A DNA stretch of 12,438 nucleotides from JACVRW01 sp034664105 (GTDB lineage Bacteria > Actinomycetota > Thermoleophilia > Solirubrobacterales > Thermoleophilaceae): contig JAXDIH010000208.1 in assembly GCA_034664105.1 (NCBI GenBank), positions 1 through 12,438 of the forward strand. The letters are read 5' to 3'. Position 1 is the stretch's first letter. Every line of letters begins with the position of its first letter. The position numbers and the translations under genes were made by a program. The notes under the pieces were generated by a model. The model saw only the letters and a list, made by a program, of their open reading frames with translations. It did no database searches and had not been told where the DNA came from. Shown here one piece after another: positions 1 to 6,675 of this stretch.

Positions 1-842
1 TCACGGGTGAGGAAGCCACCGTCGCGCGTCTCGATCGGCGCGCCCGCCGCGGCCAGCCGGTCGCGCACGGCCGCCACGTCGCCGGGCTCCGGCAGGACGA
101 CCGTCCAGTGCCTCATGCCCACCGTCCCGGGCGGCACCGGCGGCGCGCCCTCGCCGCGCCAGGTGTTCAGCCCGAGGTGATGGTGGTAGCCGCCGGCCGA
201 GATGAACGCCGCGCTGGGGAAGCGCGTCATCACCTCGAAGCCGATCAGGTCACGCCAGAAGGCAAGCGCGGCCTCCACGTCGCCGATGTGCAGGTGCAGG
301 TGGCCCACGGTCATCTCGGGCGACGCGTTGACCACCGGCTCGGCGCCCTCGACCATCGCCATCAGGCTGTGCATGTCGAGCGGCTCCGGCCCGCCCAGCG
401 CGGTGGGGTCGCCGAGGTCGCCCCAGTGTTCGCGCGAGCGGTCGGCCGCCAGCTCGATCCCGTTGCCGTCCGGATCGGGGAGGTAGATCGCCTCGGAGAT
501 CTTGTGGTCGGATGCCCCGCTGACCGGCGTCCGCGTGGCGATCAGCCGCTGCGCGGTCCGCGCGAGCTCGAGGCGCGAGGGGTGCAGCAGCGCGAAGTGG
601 TAGAGGCCGGCGTGGCTGGTGGCCGGCCGCGCGTCGGGCTCCTCGGTCAGCACCAGCAGGTCCTCCCCACCGGTGCCGAGCGCGGCCTCGGAGCCGTCGC
701 GCCGCGCCAGCTGCAGTCCGATCGCGTTCTCGTAGAACGGGATCGAGCGGTCCAGGTCGGTCACCGTGAGGTGCACCGGACCAAGGCGCAGGCGGGCCGG
801 AAGCGTGGCGCCGCTGGTGGCAGAGGCGGAGGTAGTGGTCAT
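1..842 (-). CDS. Two-domain VOC-family ring-cleaving dioxygenase / glyoxalase-like protein (3' end cut by window edge)
   Basis: From ATG at 842 the frame stays open for 280 codons to the window edge. Two VOC (vicinal oxygen chelate) repeats are visible, at about residues 20-135 and 178-280. The first has a complete metal triad for this fold: H24 in GPVHLTVTD, H82 in GLYHFAL, and E130 in LPDPDGNGIEL. The second has H183 in GHLHLHIGD and an HHH run at 220-222; its expected late Glu would lie past the edge. The layout resembles CatE/YfiE-type catechol 2,3-dioxygenases (about 285 aa), so only some 10-20 residues should be missing. Such enzymes cleave aromatic diols using Fe(II) or Mn(II), but related VOC proteins have other substrates, so the substrate is not assigned. 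The start is chosen because a TAGAAT box lies 8 nt upstream and the protein begins MTTTSASATS before the first beta strand. It is divergent from the small genes at 934-1465. Confidence 0.88.
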   Translation of the reverse strand, partial: MTTTSASATSGATLPARLRLGPVHLTVTDLDRSIPFYENAIGLQLARRDGSEAALGTGGEDLLVLTEEPDARPATSHAGLYHFALLHPSRLELARTAQRLIATRTPVSGASDHKISEAIYLPDPDGNGIELAADRSREHWGDLGDPTALGGPEPLDMHSLMAMVEGAEPVVNASPEMTVGHLHLHIGDVEAALAFWRDLIGFEVMTRFPSAAFISAGGYHHHLGLNTWRGEGAPPVPPGTVGMRHWTVVLPEPGDVAAVRDRLAAAGAPIETRDGGFLTR

Positions 843-850
843 CAACCAGC

Positions 851-856
851 ATTCTA
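851..856 (-). promoter_or_regulatory. Predicted -10 box (TAGAAT) of a leaderless promoter for the VOC gene
   Basis: Read on the minus strand, TAGAAT fits the actinobacterial -10 pattern TAnnnT. It is separated from the ATG at 842 by 8 nt with no Shine-Dalgarno sequence, so transcription would start at or next to the A of ATG. No good -35 element is seen 16-18 bp upstream. Confidence 0.55.
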
Positions 857-886
857 TAGGCCGAATTCGCCCCGAACCGACCCCCT

Positions 887-906
887 CTGTGACCAACGCC
901 TCACAG
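887..906. promoter_or_regulatory. Inverted repeat CTGTGA-N8-TCACAG, possible operator
   Basis: Two perfect 6-bp arms (887-892 and 901-906) flank an 8-bp spacer in the divergent intergenic region. The centre is about 54 bp upstream of the predicted VOC transcription start, where an activator could bind. The arms resemble CRP/FNR-type half-sites (TGTGA/TCACA), but the classical spacer is 6 bp. A chance occurrence in 140 bp is quite possible. Confidence 0.3.
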
Positions 907-933
907 TTCTCAGGCGATCTGCGAAAGGGTCTT

Positions 934-984
934 GTGGACCGCAGCGCCCCGGCGCTCGAGCAACAGAAAGGCCCTCCGCTATGA
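934..984 (+). CDS. Possible 16-aa leader peptide
   Basis: A GTG at 934 preceded by GAAAGGG (923-929, 4 nt before the start) opens a 16-codon frame (MDRSAPALEQQKGPPL). It ends in TGA at 982-984, overlapping the ATG (981-983) of the next ORF in an ATGA junction. The same kind of junction links the next two ORFs, so this may be a translated leader coupled to them. About 12 of 16 third positions are G or C. There is no homology evidence, and the ORF is short enough to be accidental. Confidence 0.25.
   Translation: MDRSAPALEQQKGPPL
965..971 (+). promoter_or_regulatory. Shine-Dalgarno-like AGAAAGG ahead of the 65-aa ORF
   Basis: A purine-rich AGAAAGG lies 9 nt upstream of ATG 981 and is the reason for choosing that start. 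No TAnnnT box occurs at leaderless distance here, unlike the first genes of transcripts elsewhere in the window. Confidence 0.4.
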
Positions 985-1178
985 GCTACGCCGCCCCCTT
1001 CTCCTACGCCGCGAAGGCCATCGCGTTCGACCCTTACGCGCCCACCGTCGCGAGCCACCACTCGCGCCCGGCGCGGCGGCGCCGCCGCCGCATGCGCGCG
1101 ATGCTCCTGCCGGCGCTGAGCCCGCGCCGCCACCAGGCGACCGTGCCGACCACGCTGGTCCCGAGCAGCTCACGATGA
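981..1178 (+). CDS. Small basic protein of unknown function (65 aa)
   Basis: I do not recognise this protein. It begins MSYAAPFSYAAKAIAFDPYA, then has six consecutive arginines near residues 32-37 (PARRRRRRMRAM), and ends in a Pro/Ser/Thr-rich tail. No membrane segment or cysteine motif is visible. Third codon positions are almost entirely G or C in this frame and clearly less so in the competing frame that runs through from 932, which supports real coding. The stop overlaps the next start in ATGA (1175-1178), so translation is probably coupled to the 96-aa ORF. The arginine run lies on a perfect 16-bp palindrome (1073-1088). The polybasic stretch could bind nucleic acid or acidic lipids, but that is speculation. 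Confidence 0.55.
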   Translation: MSYAAPFSYAAKAIAFDPYAPTVASHHSRPARRRRRRMRAMLLPALSPRRHQATVPTTLVPSSSR

Positions 1179-1465
1179 CGACCGCGCCCCGGCAACGGCC
1201 GCGCTTCGAGCGCGGTGCCGAGCCCGGCGCCATCCGCCCCGATCGCCTGACGATCTGGCCTAAGGACGACGGGTGCTACGGCATCGACGTCCGCTGGCAC
1301 GGCCGCGAGTGCATCCTGCGCGCGGTCGTGGTGCGACGGCTGCTGGCGGAGGCCGGCATCGACGCCGAGCCGGGCAACTCCCTGGACGGGCGGGTCTGGG
1401 AGCTGCGCGTCGGCCCCGTGCCTGGCGATGATGTTGCAAAGGTGATCGACACCTACATCTGGTAG
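1175..1465 (+). CDS. Uncharacterised 96-aa protein upstream of glutamate dehydrogenase
   Basis: The family is not recognised. The protein starts MTTAPRQRPRFERGAEPGAI, then has an alternating, probably alpha/beta body with features such as LTIWPKDDGCYGIDVRW, RAVVVRRLLAEAGID and VWELRVGPVPG, ending in VIDTYIW. It looks like a compact soluble domain. Two cysteines (in DGCYG and RECIL) are present but form no known metal motif. The start at 1175 sits in an ATGA overlap with the 65-aa ORF. An in-frame alternative start at TTG 932 would add 81 Arg/Pro-rich residues with poor third-position G+C and is rejected. gdh begins 28 bp after the stop and seems to have its own promoter, so co-function with gdh is only a neighbourhood guess. 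Confidence 0.7.
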   Translation: MTTAPRQRPRFERGAEPGAIRPDRLTIWPKDDGCYGIDVRWHGRECILRAVVVRRLLAEAGIDAEPGNSLDGRVWELRVGPVPGDDVAKVIDTYIW

Positions 1466-1476
1466 CTCGCGGGGCG

Positions 1477-1482
1477 TACACT
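1477..1482 (+). promoter_or_regulatory. Predicted -10 box (TACACT) of a leaderless promoter for gdh
   Basis: TACACT fits TAnnnT and ends 11 nt before the GTG at 1494, inside the 28-bp gap after the 96-aa gene. There is no purine-rich ribosome site between box and start, and no convincing -35. The spacing is the longest of the five such boxes in the window, so a leader of a few bases is also possible. Confidence 0.45.
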
Positions 1483-1493
1483 CGCCGCAGACC

Positions 1494-4400
1494 GTGGCGC
1501 ACGCCATCGACGTCGACGAGACGCTCATAGACACAGTCTGCTCGAGGCTTCGAGAGCACCTGACGGGGGACGACGCGACGCGGGCGGAGGCGTTCGCGCG
1601 GCAGTACTACCGGTGGGTGTCGTCGGAGGACATCGCCGAGCGGCGCGACCTCGACCTGTACGGGGCCGCGCTCGCCCACTTCGACCTCGCCCGCCAGCGC
1701 GAGCCGGGCACCACCAAGCTGCGCCTCTACAACCCCGAGTTCGACGCGTACGGCTGGGAGTCGCCGCACACGGTCGTGGAGATCGTGACCGACGACATGC
1801 CGTTCCTGGTCGATTCGCTCGGCATGGAGCTGAACCGGCGCGGCTTCGGCGTGCACCTGGTCATCCACCCGGTCATCCAGGTGCGCCGCAACGCGGACGG
1901 CGGCCTGCTCGACGTCCTGCCGCACGGCGCCGAGGCCGAGGGCACCCTCGGCGAGTCCGTCATCCACCTCGAGGTGGCGCGCCAGACCGACCCCGCCGAG
2001 CTCGAGCAGCTCGAGACCCACCTCAGGCGAGTGCTGGAAGAGGTGCGGGCGGCGGTGACCGACTGGCCCGAGATGCGCGCGCGGGTGCTCGACCTGGTCG
2101 CCGAGCTCGGCACCGACCCGCCGCCGCTCGACTCGGACGAGGTGGCCGAGGCGCGCGCCTTCCTGGCCTGGCTCGAGGACCACAGCTTCGTCTTCCTCGG
2201 CGCACGCGACTACGAGCTGTCCGGCGAGGCGGGCGAGCTGAGCCTGGTCTCGGTCCCGGACTCGGGGCTGGGCATCCTGCGTCAGGCGCGCGGGGACGAG
2301 AGCACGCACGCGTTCGACAAGCTCCCAGCGGCCGTCCGCTCACGCGCGCTGGAGCCGTACCTGCTCAACCTCACCAAGGCCAACTCGCGCGCGACCGTGC
2401 ACCGGCCGGTGTACCTCGACTACGTCGGCGTCAAGCGCTTCGACGCCGAGGGCAGCGTGATCGGGGAGCGGCGCTTCCTGGGCCTCTACACGCACATCGC
2501 CTACCACGCCAGCCCGCGCGAGATCCCGATCCTGAGGCGCAAGGTGGACGCCGTGATGCGGCGCGCCTCCTACCCGGGCGGCAGCCACGACGAGAAGGCG
2601 CTGCTCGAGATCCTCGAGGACTACCCGCGCGACGAGCTGTTCCAGATCGCGCTGGACGACCTGTTCCGGATCAGCACCGGCATCCTGCACCTCGGGGCGC
2701 GGCAGCGACTGCGCCTGTTCGTGCGCCGAGACACCTTCGACCGCTTCATCTCCTGCCTCGTGTTCGTGCCGCGCGACCGCTTCAACACCGAGAACCGGCG
2801 CCGCATCGAGCGCATCCTCACGCGCGCGACCGGCGCGACCAGCATCGACTACACCACAAGGGTCTCGGAGTCCGTGCTCGTGCGGCTGCACTACCTGGCC
2901 TACGTCGAGCCCGGCTCGATGCCCGAGCTGGACGAGCGCAAGACCGAGACGCTGCTGGTCGCTGCCACGCGCTCGTGGGGCGACGACCTCGAGGAGGCGC
3001 TGCTCGACGAGCACGGCGAGGAGCGCGCGGCCGCGCTGTACCGCCGCTACGCCGACGCCTTCCCGGCCGGCTACCGCGCCGACTGGGTGCCGCGCTCGGC
3101 GGTGGCCGACATCGCCAGCATCGAGGAGCTGGACCAGCCGGACGACTTGTCGCTGCGCCTCTACCGGCCGCTCGAGGGGCCCGAGGGCACGCTCCGCGCG
3201 AAGGTCTTTCGCGCCGGACCGCCGCTGGCCCTGTCCGACCTGCTGCCGCTGTTCGAGGACATGGGGGTGCAGGTGGCGGACGAGCGGCCCTACGCGATCC
3301 GCGCGCGCGACCGCGAGAGCGTGTGGATCTACGACTTCGGCCTGACCTACTCCGCCGCGGCCGCGCTGGAGACCGATCACAGGGACGCCTTCGAGGACGC
3401 GTTCATCCGTGCGTGGCGCGGCGACACCGAGAGCGACGGGTACAACCGGCTGGTCCTGGGTGCCGGCCTCACCTGGCGCGAGGCCACGGTGCTGCGCGCG
3501 ATCGGGCGCTACCTGCGGCAGGCCGGCACCACGTTCAGCGACCGGTACGTGGAGCAGGCGCTCGTGGGTCATCCGGGCGTGGCCCGCCTGCTCGTCGACC
3601 TGGTGCTCGCGCGCTTTGACCCCGAGGCGGCCGACCCCGAGAGGGCCGAGCAGATCGGCCAGACCATCGAGGCTGAGATCGACGCGGTCGAGAGCCTCGA
3701 CCAGGACCGCATCCTGCGCAGCTTCCTGGGGGTCGTGCGGGCCACCCTGCGGACGAACTTCTTCCAGCGCGCCGCCGACGGCGCGCGCAAGCCCTACCTG
3801 TCGTTCAAGCTCGACCCCGAGGAGCTGCCGTGGCTCCCGTTGCCGCGCCCGCGCTTCGAGATCTTCGTGTACTCGCCGCGCATCGAGGGGGTGCACCTGC
3901 GCGGCGGGAAGGTCGCCCGCGGGGGCATCCGCTGGTCGGACCGGCGCGAGGACTTCCGCACGGAGGTGCTTGGGCTGATGAAGGCCCAGATGGTCAAGAA
4001 CGCGGTGATCGTGCCGGTGGGCGCCAAGGGCGGCTTCGTGGTGAAGCGGCCACCGCCGGGCGACGATCGCGACGAGCTGCTGGCGGAGGTCGAGGCCTGC
4101 TACCGCACGTTCATCAGCGGGCTGCTCGACCTCACCGACAACATCGTCGCCCACGAGACCGAACCCCCGCCCGACGTGGTGCGCTACGACGAGGACGACC
4201 CCTATCTCGTGGTGGCCGCGGACAAGGGAACCGCGACGCTCTCTGACGTGGCCAACGAGGTCGCCGGCCAGTACGGCTTCTGGCTCGGCGACGCCTTCGC
4301 CTCGGGCGGCTCCAGCGGCTACGACCACAAGGAGATGGGGATCACCGCCCGCGGCGCCTGGGAGTCGGTCAAGCGGCACTTCCGCGAGCTCGGGCACGAC

Positions 4401-6323
4401 GTCGACGAGCAGGACTTCACCGTCGTGGGCGTGGGCGACATGTCGGGCGACGTGTTCGGCAACGGGATGCTCCTGTCGAAGCACATTCGGCTGATCGGCG
4501 CCTTCGACCACCGTCACGTGTTCGTGGACCCCGACCCGGACGCCGCCCGCGGCTGGGAGGAGCGCCGGCGCCTGTTCGAGCTGGAGCGCTCGTCCTGGAA
4601 CGACTACAACCGCGAGCTGATCTCCGAGGGCGGCGGCGTGTTCTCGCGCGCGGCCAAGTCGATCCCGATCTCGCCGCAGCTGCGCGCCGCGCTCAACGTG
4701 CGCGACGAGGCGCTCGCGCCCAACGACCTGATCCGCGCCATGCTGCGGGCGCCGGTGGCGCTGCTCTGGAACGGCGGCATCGGCACGTACGTGAAGGCGA
4801 AGTCGGAGACTCACGCGGACGCCGGGGACAAGGCCAACGATCCGGTGCGGGTCGACGGCGCGGAGCTGCGCTGCCGGGTGGTCGGCGAGGGCGGCAACCT
4901 CGGGCTGACCCAGCGCGCCCGGATCGAGTACGCGCGCGGGGGCGGGCGCATCAACACCGACGCGATCGACAACTCCGGCGGCGTGGACTGCTCGGACCGG
5001 GAGGTGAACATCAAGGTCCTGCTCGACCAGGCCGTGGTGAGCGGGGACCTGACGCGCGAGCAGCGCGACGAGCTGCTCGTGGAGATGACGCCGGCTGTGG
5101 CCGAGCTGGTGCTGAAGGACAACTACGAGCAGGCGGAGACACTCTCGCTGGCGGAGGCGCACGCGCCCGCCATGGTGGACGTGCACACCCGCTTCATCGA
5201 GGCACTCGAGCATTCGAGCAAGCTGGACAGGCAGCTGGAGGCGCTGCCGACCGGCGAGGAGCTGGCCGAGCGCAATCGCGAGGACCGCGGGCTGACGCGC
5301 CCGGAGCTGGCGGTCGCGCTGGCGTACAGCAAGATCCACCTCTACGCGGAGCTGCTCGACTCGGACGTGCCGGAGGACCCCCACCTGTCGGCCGAGCTCG
5401 ATCGCTACTTCCCGGCGCCGCTGCCGCAGCGCTTCGCCGACCAGATCCGCGGGCACCGGCTGCGGCGCGAGATCATCGCGACACAGGTGATCAACAACAT
5501 GGAGCACGGAGGCGGGATCACGTTCGCCTTCCGGCTGCACGAGGAGAGCGGGGCGCCCGCCTCGGAGATCGCACGGGCCTACGCCGCCGCGCGCGACATC
5601 TTCGGGATGCGCGCCCAGTGGCAGGAGATCGAGGCGCTCGACAACCAGGTCGCCGCGGACGTGCAGGTCAGGCTGCTGCTCGAGGGCCGCCGGCTGGTGG
5701 AGCGCGGGTCGCGCTGGCTGCTGGCCCACCGCGGCCGGCCACTCGACATCGGGGCGACCGTGCACTTCTTCTCTCCAGGAGCGGCCACGCTGGTCAAGGC
5801 GCTGCCGCGGCTGCTCGGGCCGTCGGACGTGGAGCCGATGATGGTCCAGGCGGACGACTTCGAGCAGGCGGGGGTGCCGCCCGGGCTGGCCCACCGCGTG
5901 GCCGGACTGGCGACGCTGTTCTCGACGTTCGACATCGTGGAGGTGGCCACCGAGGCAGGGCTCGAGGTGGAGGAGGTGGCCACCGTGCACTTCCGACTGG
6001 GCGAGCGCCTGGAGCTGCACTGGCTGCGCGACCGGATCGTGGCGCTGCCGCGTGACGACCGCTGGCGCGCGCTGGCACGCGCGGCGCTACGCGACGACCT
6101 CTACAGCCTGCACCGCAGCCTCACGGCCGAGGTGCTGCGCTCGGCCGAGCCCGGCGGCTCGGTGTCCGAGCGGGTGGACGCCTGGGTGGAGCGCAACCCG
6201 GCGTCGGAGCGCTGCCAGCAAACGCTGGCGGAGATCCGCGTTGGCCACGTGTTCGACACGACGACGCTGCCGGTGGCGGTGCGAGAGGTGCGCAACCTGC
6301 TGCAGGCAGGCGCGCGGTCCTAG
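1494..6323 (+). CDS. gdh: NAD-specific glutamate dehydrogenase, large (180-kDa) class
   Basis: This enzyme catalyses reversible oxidative deamination of L-glutamate to 2-oxoglutarate and ammonium with NAD+, in the cytoplasm, usually in the catabolic direction. The 1609-aa length matches the L-180 class (about 1600-1650 aa). The N-terminal half contains ACT-like regulatory regions at roughly residues 95-200, 420-475 and 565-640. The catalytic core follows: RWSDR (813-817), LMKAQMVKNAVIVPVGAKGGF (828-848, with K845 in the place of the GDH catalytic lysine), DKGTATLSD (910-918), YDHK (943-946), Rossmann-type GVGDMSGDVFGNGM (979-992), VGEGGNLG (from 1130) and DNSGGVDCSDREVNI (from 1159). A C-terminal helical domain of about 350 residues completes the protein. 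In this class the long N- and C-terminal regions mediate allosteric control. GTG at 1494 gives the expected N-terminus. The gene is intact and ends 3 bp from the convergent DUF2277 stop. Confidence 0.97.
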   Translation: MAHAIDVDETLIDTVCSRLREHLTGDDATRAEAFARQYYRWVSSEDIAERRDLDLYGAALAHFDLARQREPGTTKLRLYNPEFDAYGWESPHTVVEIVTDDMPFLVDSLGMELNRRGFGVHLVIHPVIQVRRNADGGLLDVLPHGAEAEGTLGESVIHLEVARQTDPAELEQLETHLRRVLEEVRAAVTDWPEMRARVLDLVAELGTDPPPLDSDEVAEARAFLAWLEDHSFVFLGARDYELSGEAGELSLVSVPDSGLGILRQARGDESTHAFDKLPAAVRSRALEPYLLNLTKANSRATVHRPVYLDYVGVKRFDAEGSVIGERRFLGLYTHIAYHASPREIPILRRKVDAVMRRASYPGGSHDEKALLEILEDYPRDELFQIALDDLFRISTGILHLGARQRLRLFVRRDTFDRFISCLVFVPRDRFNTENRRRIERILTRATGATSIDYTTRVSESVLVRLHYLAYVEPGSMPELDERKTETLLVAATRSWGDDLEEALLDEHGEERAAALYRRYADAFPAGYRADWVPRSAVADIASIEELDQPDDLSLRLYRPLEGPEGTLRAKVFRAGPPLALSDLLPLFEDMGVQVADERPYAIRARDRESVWIYDFGLTYSAAAALETDHRDAFEDAFIRAWRGDTESDGYNRLVLGAGLTWREATVLRAIGRYLRQAGTTFSDRYVEQALVGHPGVARLLVDLVLARFDPEAADPERAEQIGQTIEAEIDAVESLDQDRILRSFLGVVRATLRTNFFQRAADGARKPYLSFKLDPEELPWLPLPRPRFEIFVYSPRIEGVHLRGGKVARGGIRWSDRREDFRTEVLGLMKAQMVKNAVIVPVGAKGGFVVKRPPPGDDRDELLAEVEACYRTFISGLLDLTDNIVAHETEPPPDVVRYDEDDPYLVVAADKGTATLSDVANEVAGQYGFWLGDAFASGGSSGYDHKEMGITARGAWESVKRHFRELGHDVDEQDFTVVGVGDMSGDVFGNGMLLSKHIRLIGAFDHRHVFVDPDPDAARGWEERRRLFELERSSWNDYNRELISEGGGVFSRAAKSIPISPQLRAALNVRDEALAPNDLIRAMLRAPVALLWNGGIGTYVKAKSETHADAGDKANDPVRVDGAELRCRVVGEGGNLGLTQRARIEYARGGGRINTDAIDNSGGVDCSDREVNIKVLLDQAVVSGDLTREQRDELLVEMTPAVAELVLKDNYEQAETLSLAEAHAPAMVDVHTRFIEALEHSSKLDRQLEALPTGEELAERNREDRGLTRPELAVALAYSKIHLYAELLDSDVPEDPHLSAELDRYFPAPLPQRFADQIRGHRLRREIIATQVINNMEHGGGITFAFRLHEESGAPASEIARAYAAARDIFGMRAQWQEIEALDNQVAADVQVRLLLEGRRLVERGSRWLLAHRGRPLDIGATVHFFSPGAATLVKALPRLLGPSDVEPMMVQADDFEQAGVPPGLAHRVAGLATLFSTFDIVEVATEAGLEVEEVATVHFRLGERLELHWLRDRIVALPRDDRWRALARAALRDDLYSLHRSLTAEVLRSAEPGGSVSERVDAWVERNPASERCQQTLAEIRVGHVFDTTTLPVAVREVRNLLQAGARS

Positions 6324-6342
6324 GCGCTACGCCGCGTAGCGC
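6324..6342. terminator. Perfect 8-bp hairpin between convergent gdh and DUF2277, possible two-way terminator
   Basis: GCGCTACG (6324-6331), loop CCG, CGTAGCGC (6335-6342). The hairpin begins directly after the gdh stop codon and includes the stop and last codons of the DUF2277 gene on the other strand. Being palindromic it would form in both transcripts. No T-tract follows on either side, so it is not a classical intrinsic terminator; actinobacterial terminators often lack one. Confidence 0.4.
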
Positions 6343-6596
6343 TCCGCCGCCCGCGCCCGGGCCTTTGCCGCCTCGACCTCGCGGTCCTTGGGCGGCGCGT
6401 TCGTCACCAGCTCGCCCAGCAGGCGCGCCGTGATCTCGGCCACGTCTGCGACGGCCCGGTCAAACGCCTCGGCGTTCGCCTGCGACGGCTTGGAGAAGCC
6501 GCTGACCTTGCGCACGTACTGGACGGCGGAGGCCTGCACCTCCGCTTCGGTCGCGGGCGGCTCGAAGTTGTAGAGGGTGCGGATGTTGCGGCACAT
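6327..6596 (-). CDS. DUF2277 family protein (89 aa)
   Basis: The sequence begins MCRNIRTLYNFEPPAT and continues with QYVRKVSGFSKPSQAN, a central helix ending in LLGELVTNAPPKDREVEAAK, and an Arg/Ala-rich end. This is the recognisable signature and length of the DUF2277 family, small soluble bacterial proteins of unknown function. The conserved N-terminal Cys-Arg-Asn and the TNAPPKDREVEA block suggest a defined function rather than a structural filler. It is probably almost entirely helical and has no membrane segment. ATG at 6596 is chosen because the family begins exactly at MCRNIRTLYNF and a TAGCCT box lies 6 nt upstream. It diverges from tldD across a 79-bp region with shared inverted repeats, so the two may be co-regulated. 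Identification is by memory of the family, not a search. Confidence 0.85.
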   Translation of the reverse strand: MCRNIRTLYNFEPPATEAEVQASAVQYVRKVSGFSKPSQANAEAFDRAVADVAEITARLLGELVTNAPPKDREVEAAKARARAAERYAA

Positions 6597-6602
6597 AGGG
6601 AA

Positions 6603-6608
6603 AGGCTA
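6603..6608 (-). promoter_or_regulatory. Predicted -10 box (TAGCCT) of a leaderless promoter for the DUF2277 gene
   Basis: TAGCCT on the minus strand ends 6 nt before the ATG at 6596, with no Shine-Dalgarno sequence. A partial -35, TTGGTG, lies at 6630-6625 with a 16-bp spacer and overlaps the inverted-repeat cluster. Confidence 0.5.
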
Positions 6609-6620
6609 GCTCGCGGTCGC

Positions 6621-6652
6621 CCTCCACCAAGGTGAGGCCCCTCACCGGTGAG
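6621..6652. promoter_or_regulatory. Operator-like cluster of alternating GGTGAG/CTCACC half-sites
   Basis: Within 32 bp there are an imperfect CCTCCACC (6621-6628), GGTGAGG (6631-6637), CCTCACC (6640-6646) and GGTGAG (6647-6652). The middle two form a 7-bp inverted repeat with a 2-bp centre. The last two form a perfect 12-bp palindrome, CTCACCGGTGAG (6641-6652). The cluster sits between the divergent -10 boxes of DUF2277 and tldD and covers the -35 area of tldD. The very short loop argues for a protein-binding site rather than an RNA hairpin. The binding protein is unknown. Confidence 0.55.
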
Positions 6653-6660
6653 CCTCGCGA

Positions 6661-6666
6661 TAGTCT
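6661..6666 (+). promoter_or_regulatory. Predicted -10 box (TAGTCT) of a leaderless promoter for tldD
   Basis: TAGTCT fits TAnnnT and ends 9 nt before the GTG at 6676, with no ribosome-binding sequence between them. The -35 position (about 6638-6643) has no consensus and lies inside the GGTGAG/CTCACC cluster, as expected for a repressed or activator-dependent promoter. Confidence 0.5.
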
Positions 6667-6675
6667 GGCGCGCCG

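Noticed and set aside
250..852. 200-aa minus-strand ORF starting MLVDDHYLRL
   Set aside because: It is the wrong frame over the VOC gene: Arg/Ala/Gly-rich with no family pattern, while the frame from ATG 842 shows two VOC domains with metal residues.
932..1174. 81-residue N-terminal extension of the 96-aa protein from TTG 932
   Set aside because: The extension is Arg/Pro-rich with poor third-position G/C, whereas the 65-aa frame over the same DNA has near-complete third-position G/C and ends in an ATGA coupling to ATG 1175.
2340..6020. 1226-aa minus-strand ORF opposite gdh
   Set aside because: It is an antisense shadow in high-G+C DNA, rich in His, Arg, Val, Leu and Gln with no domain pattern; the plus strand clearly encodes NAD-GDH.
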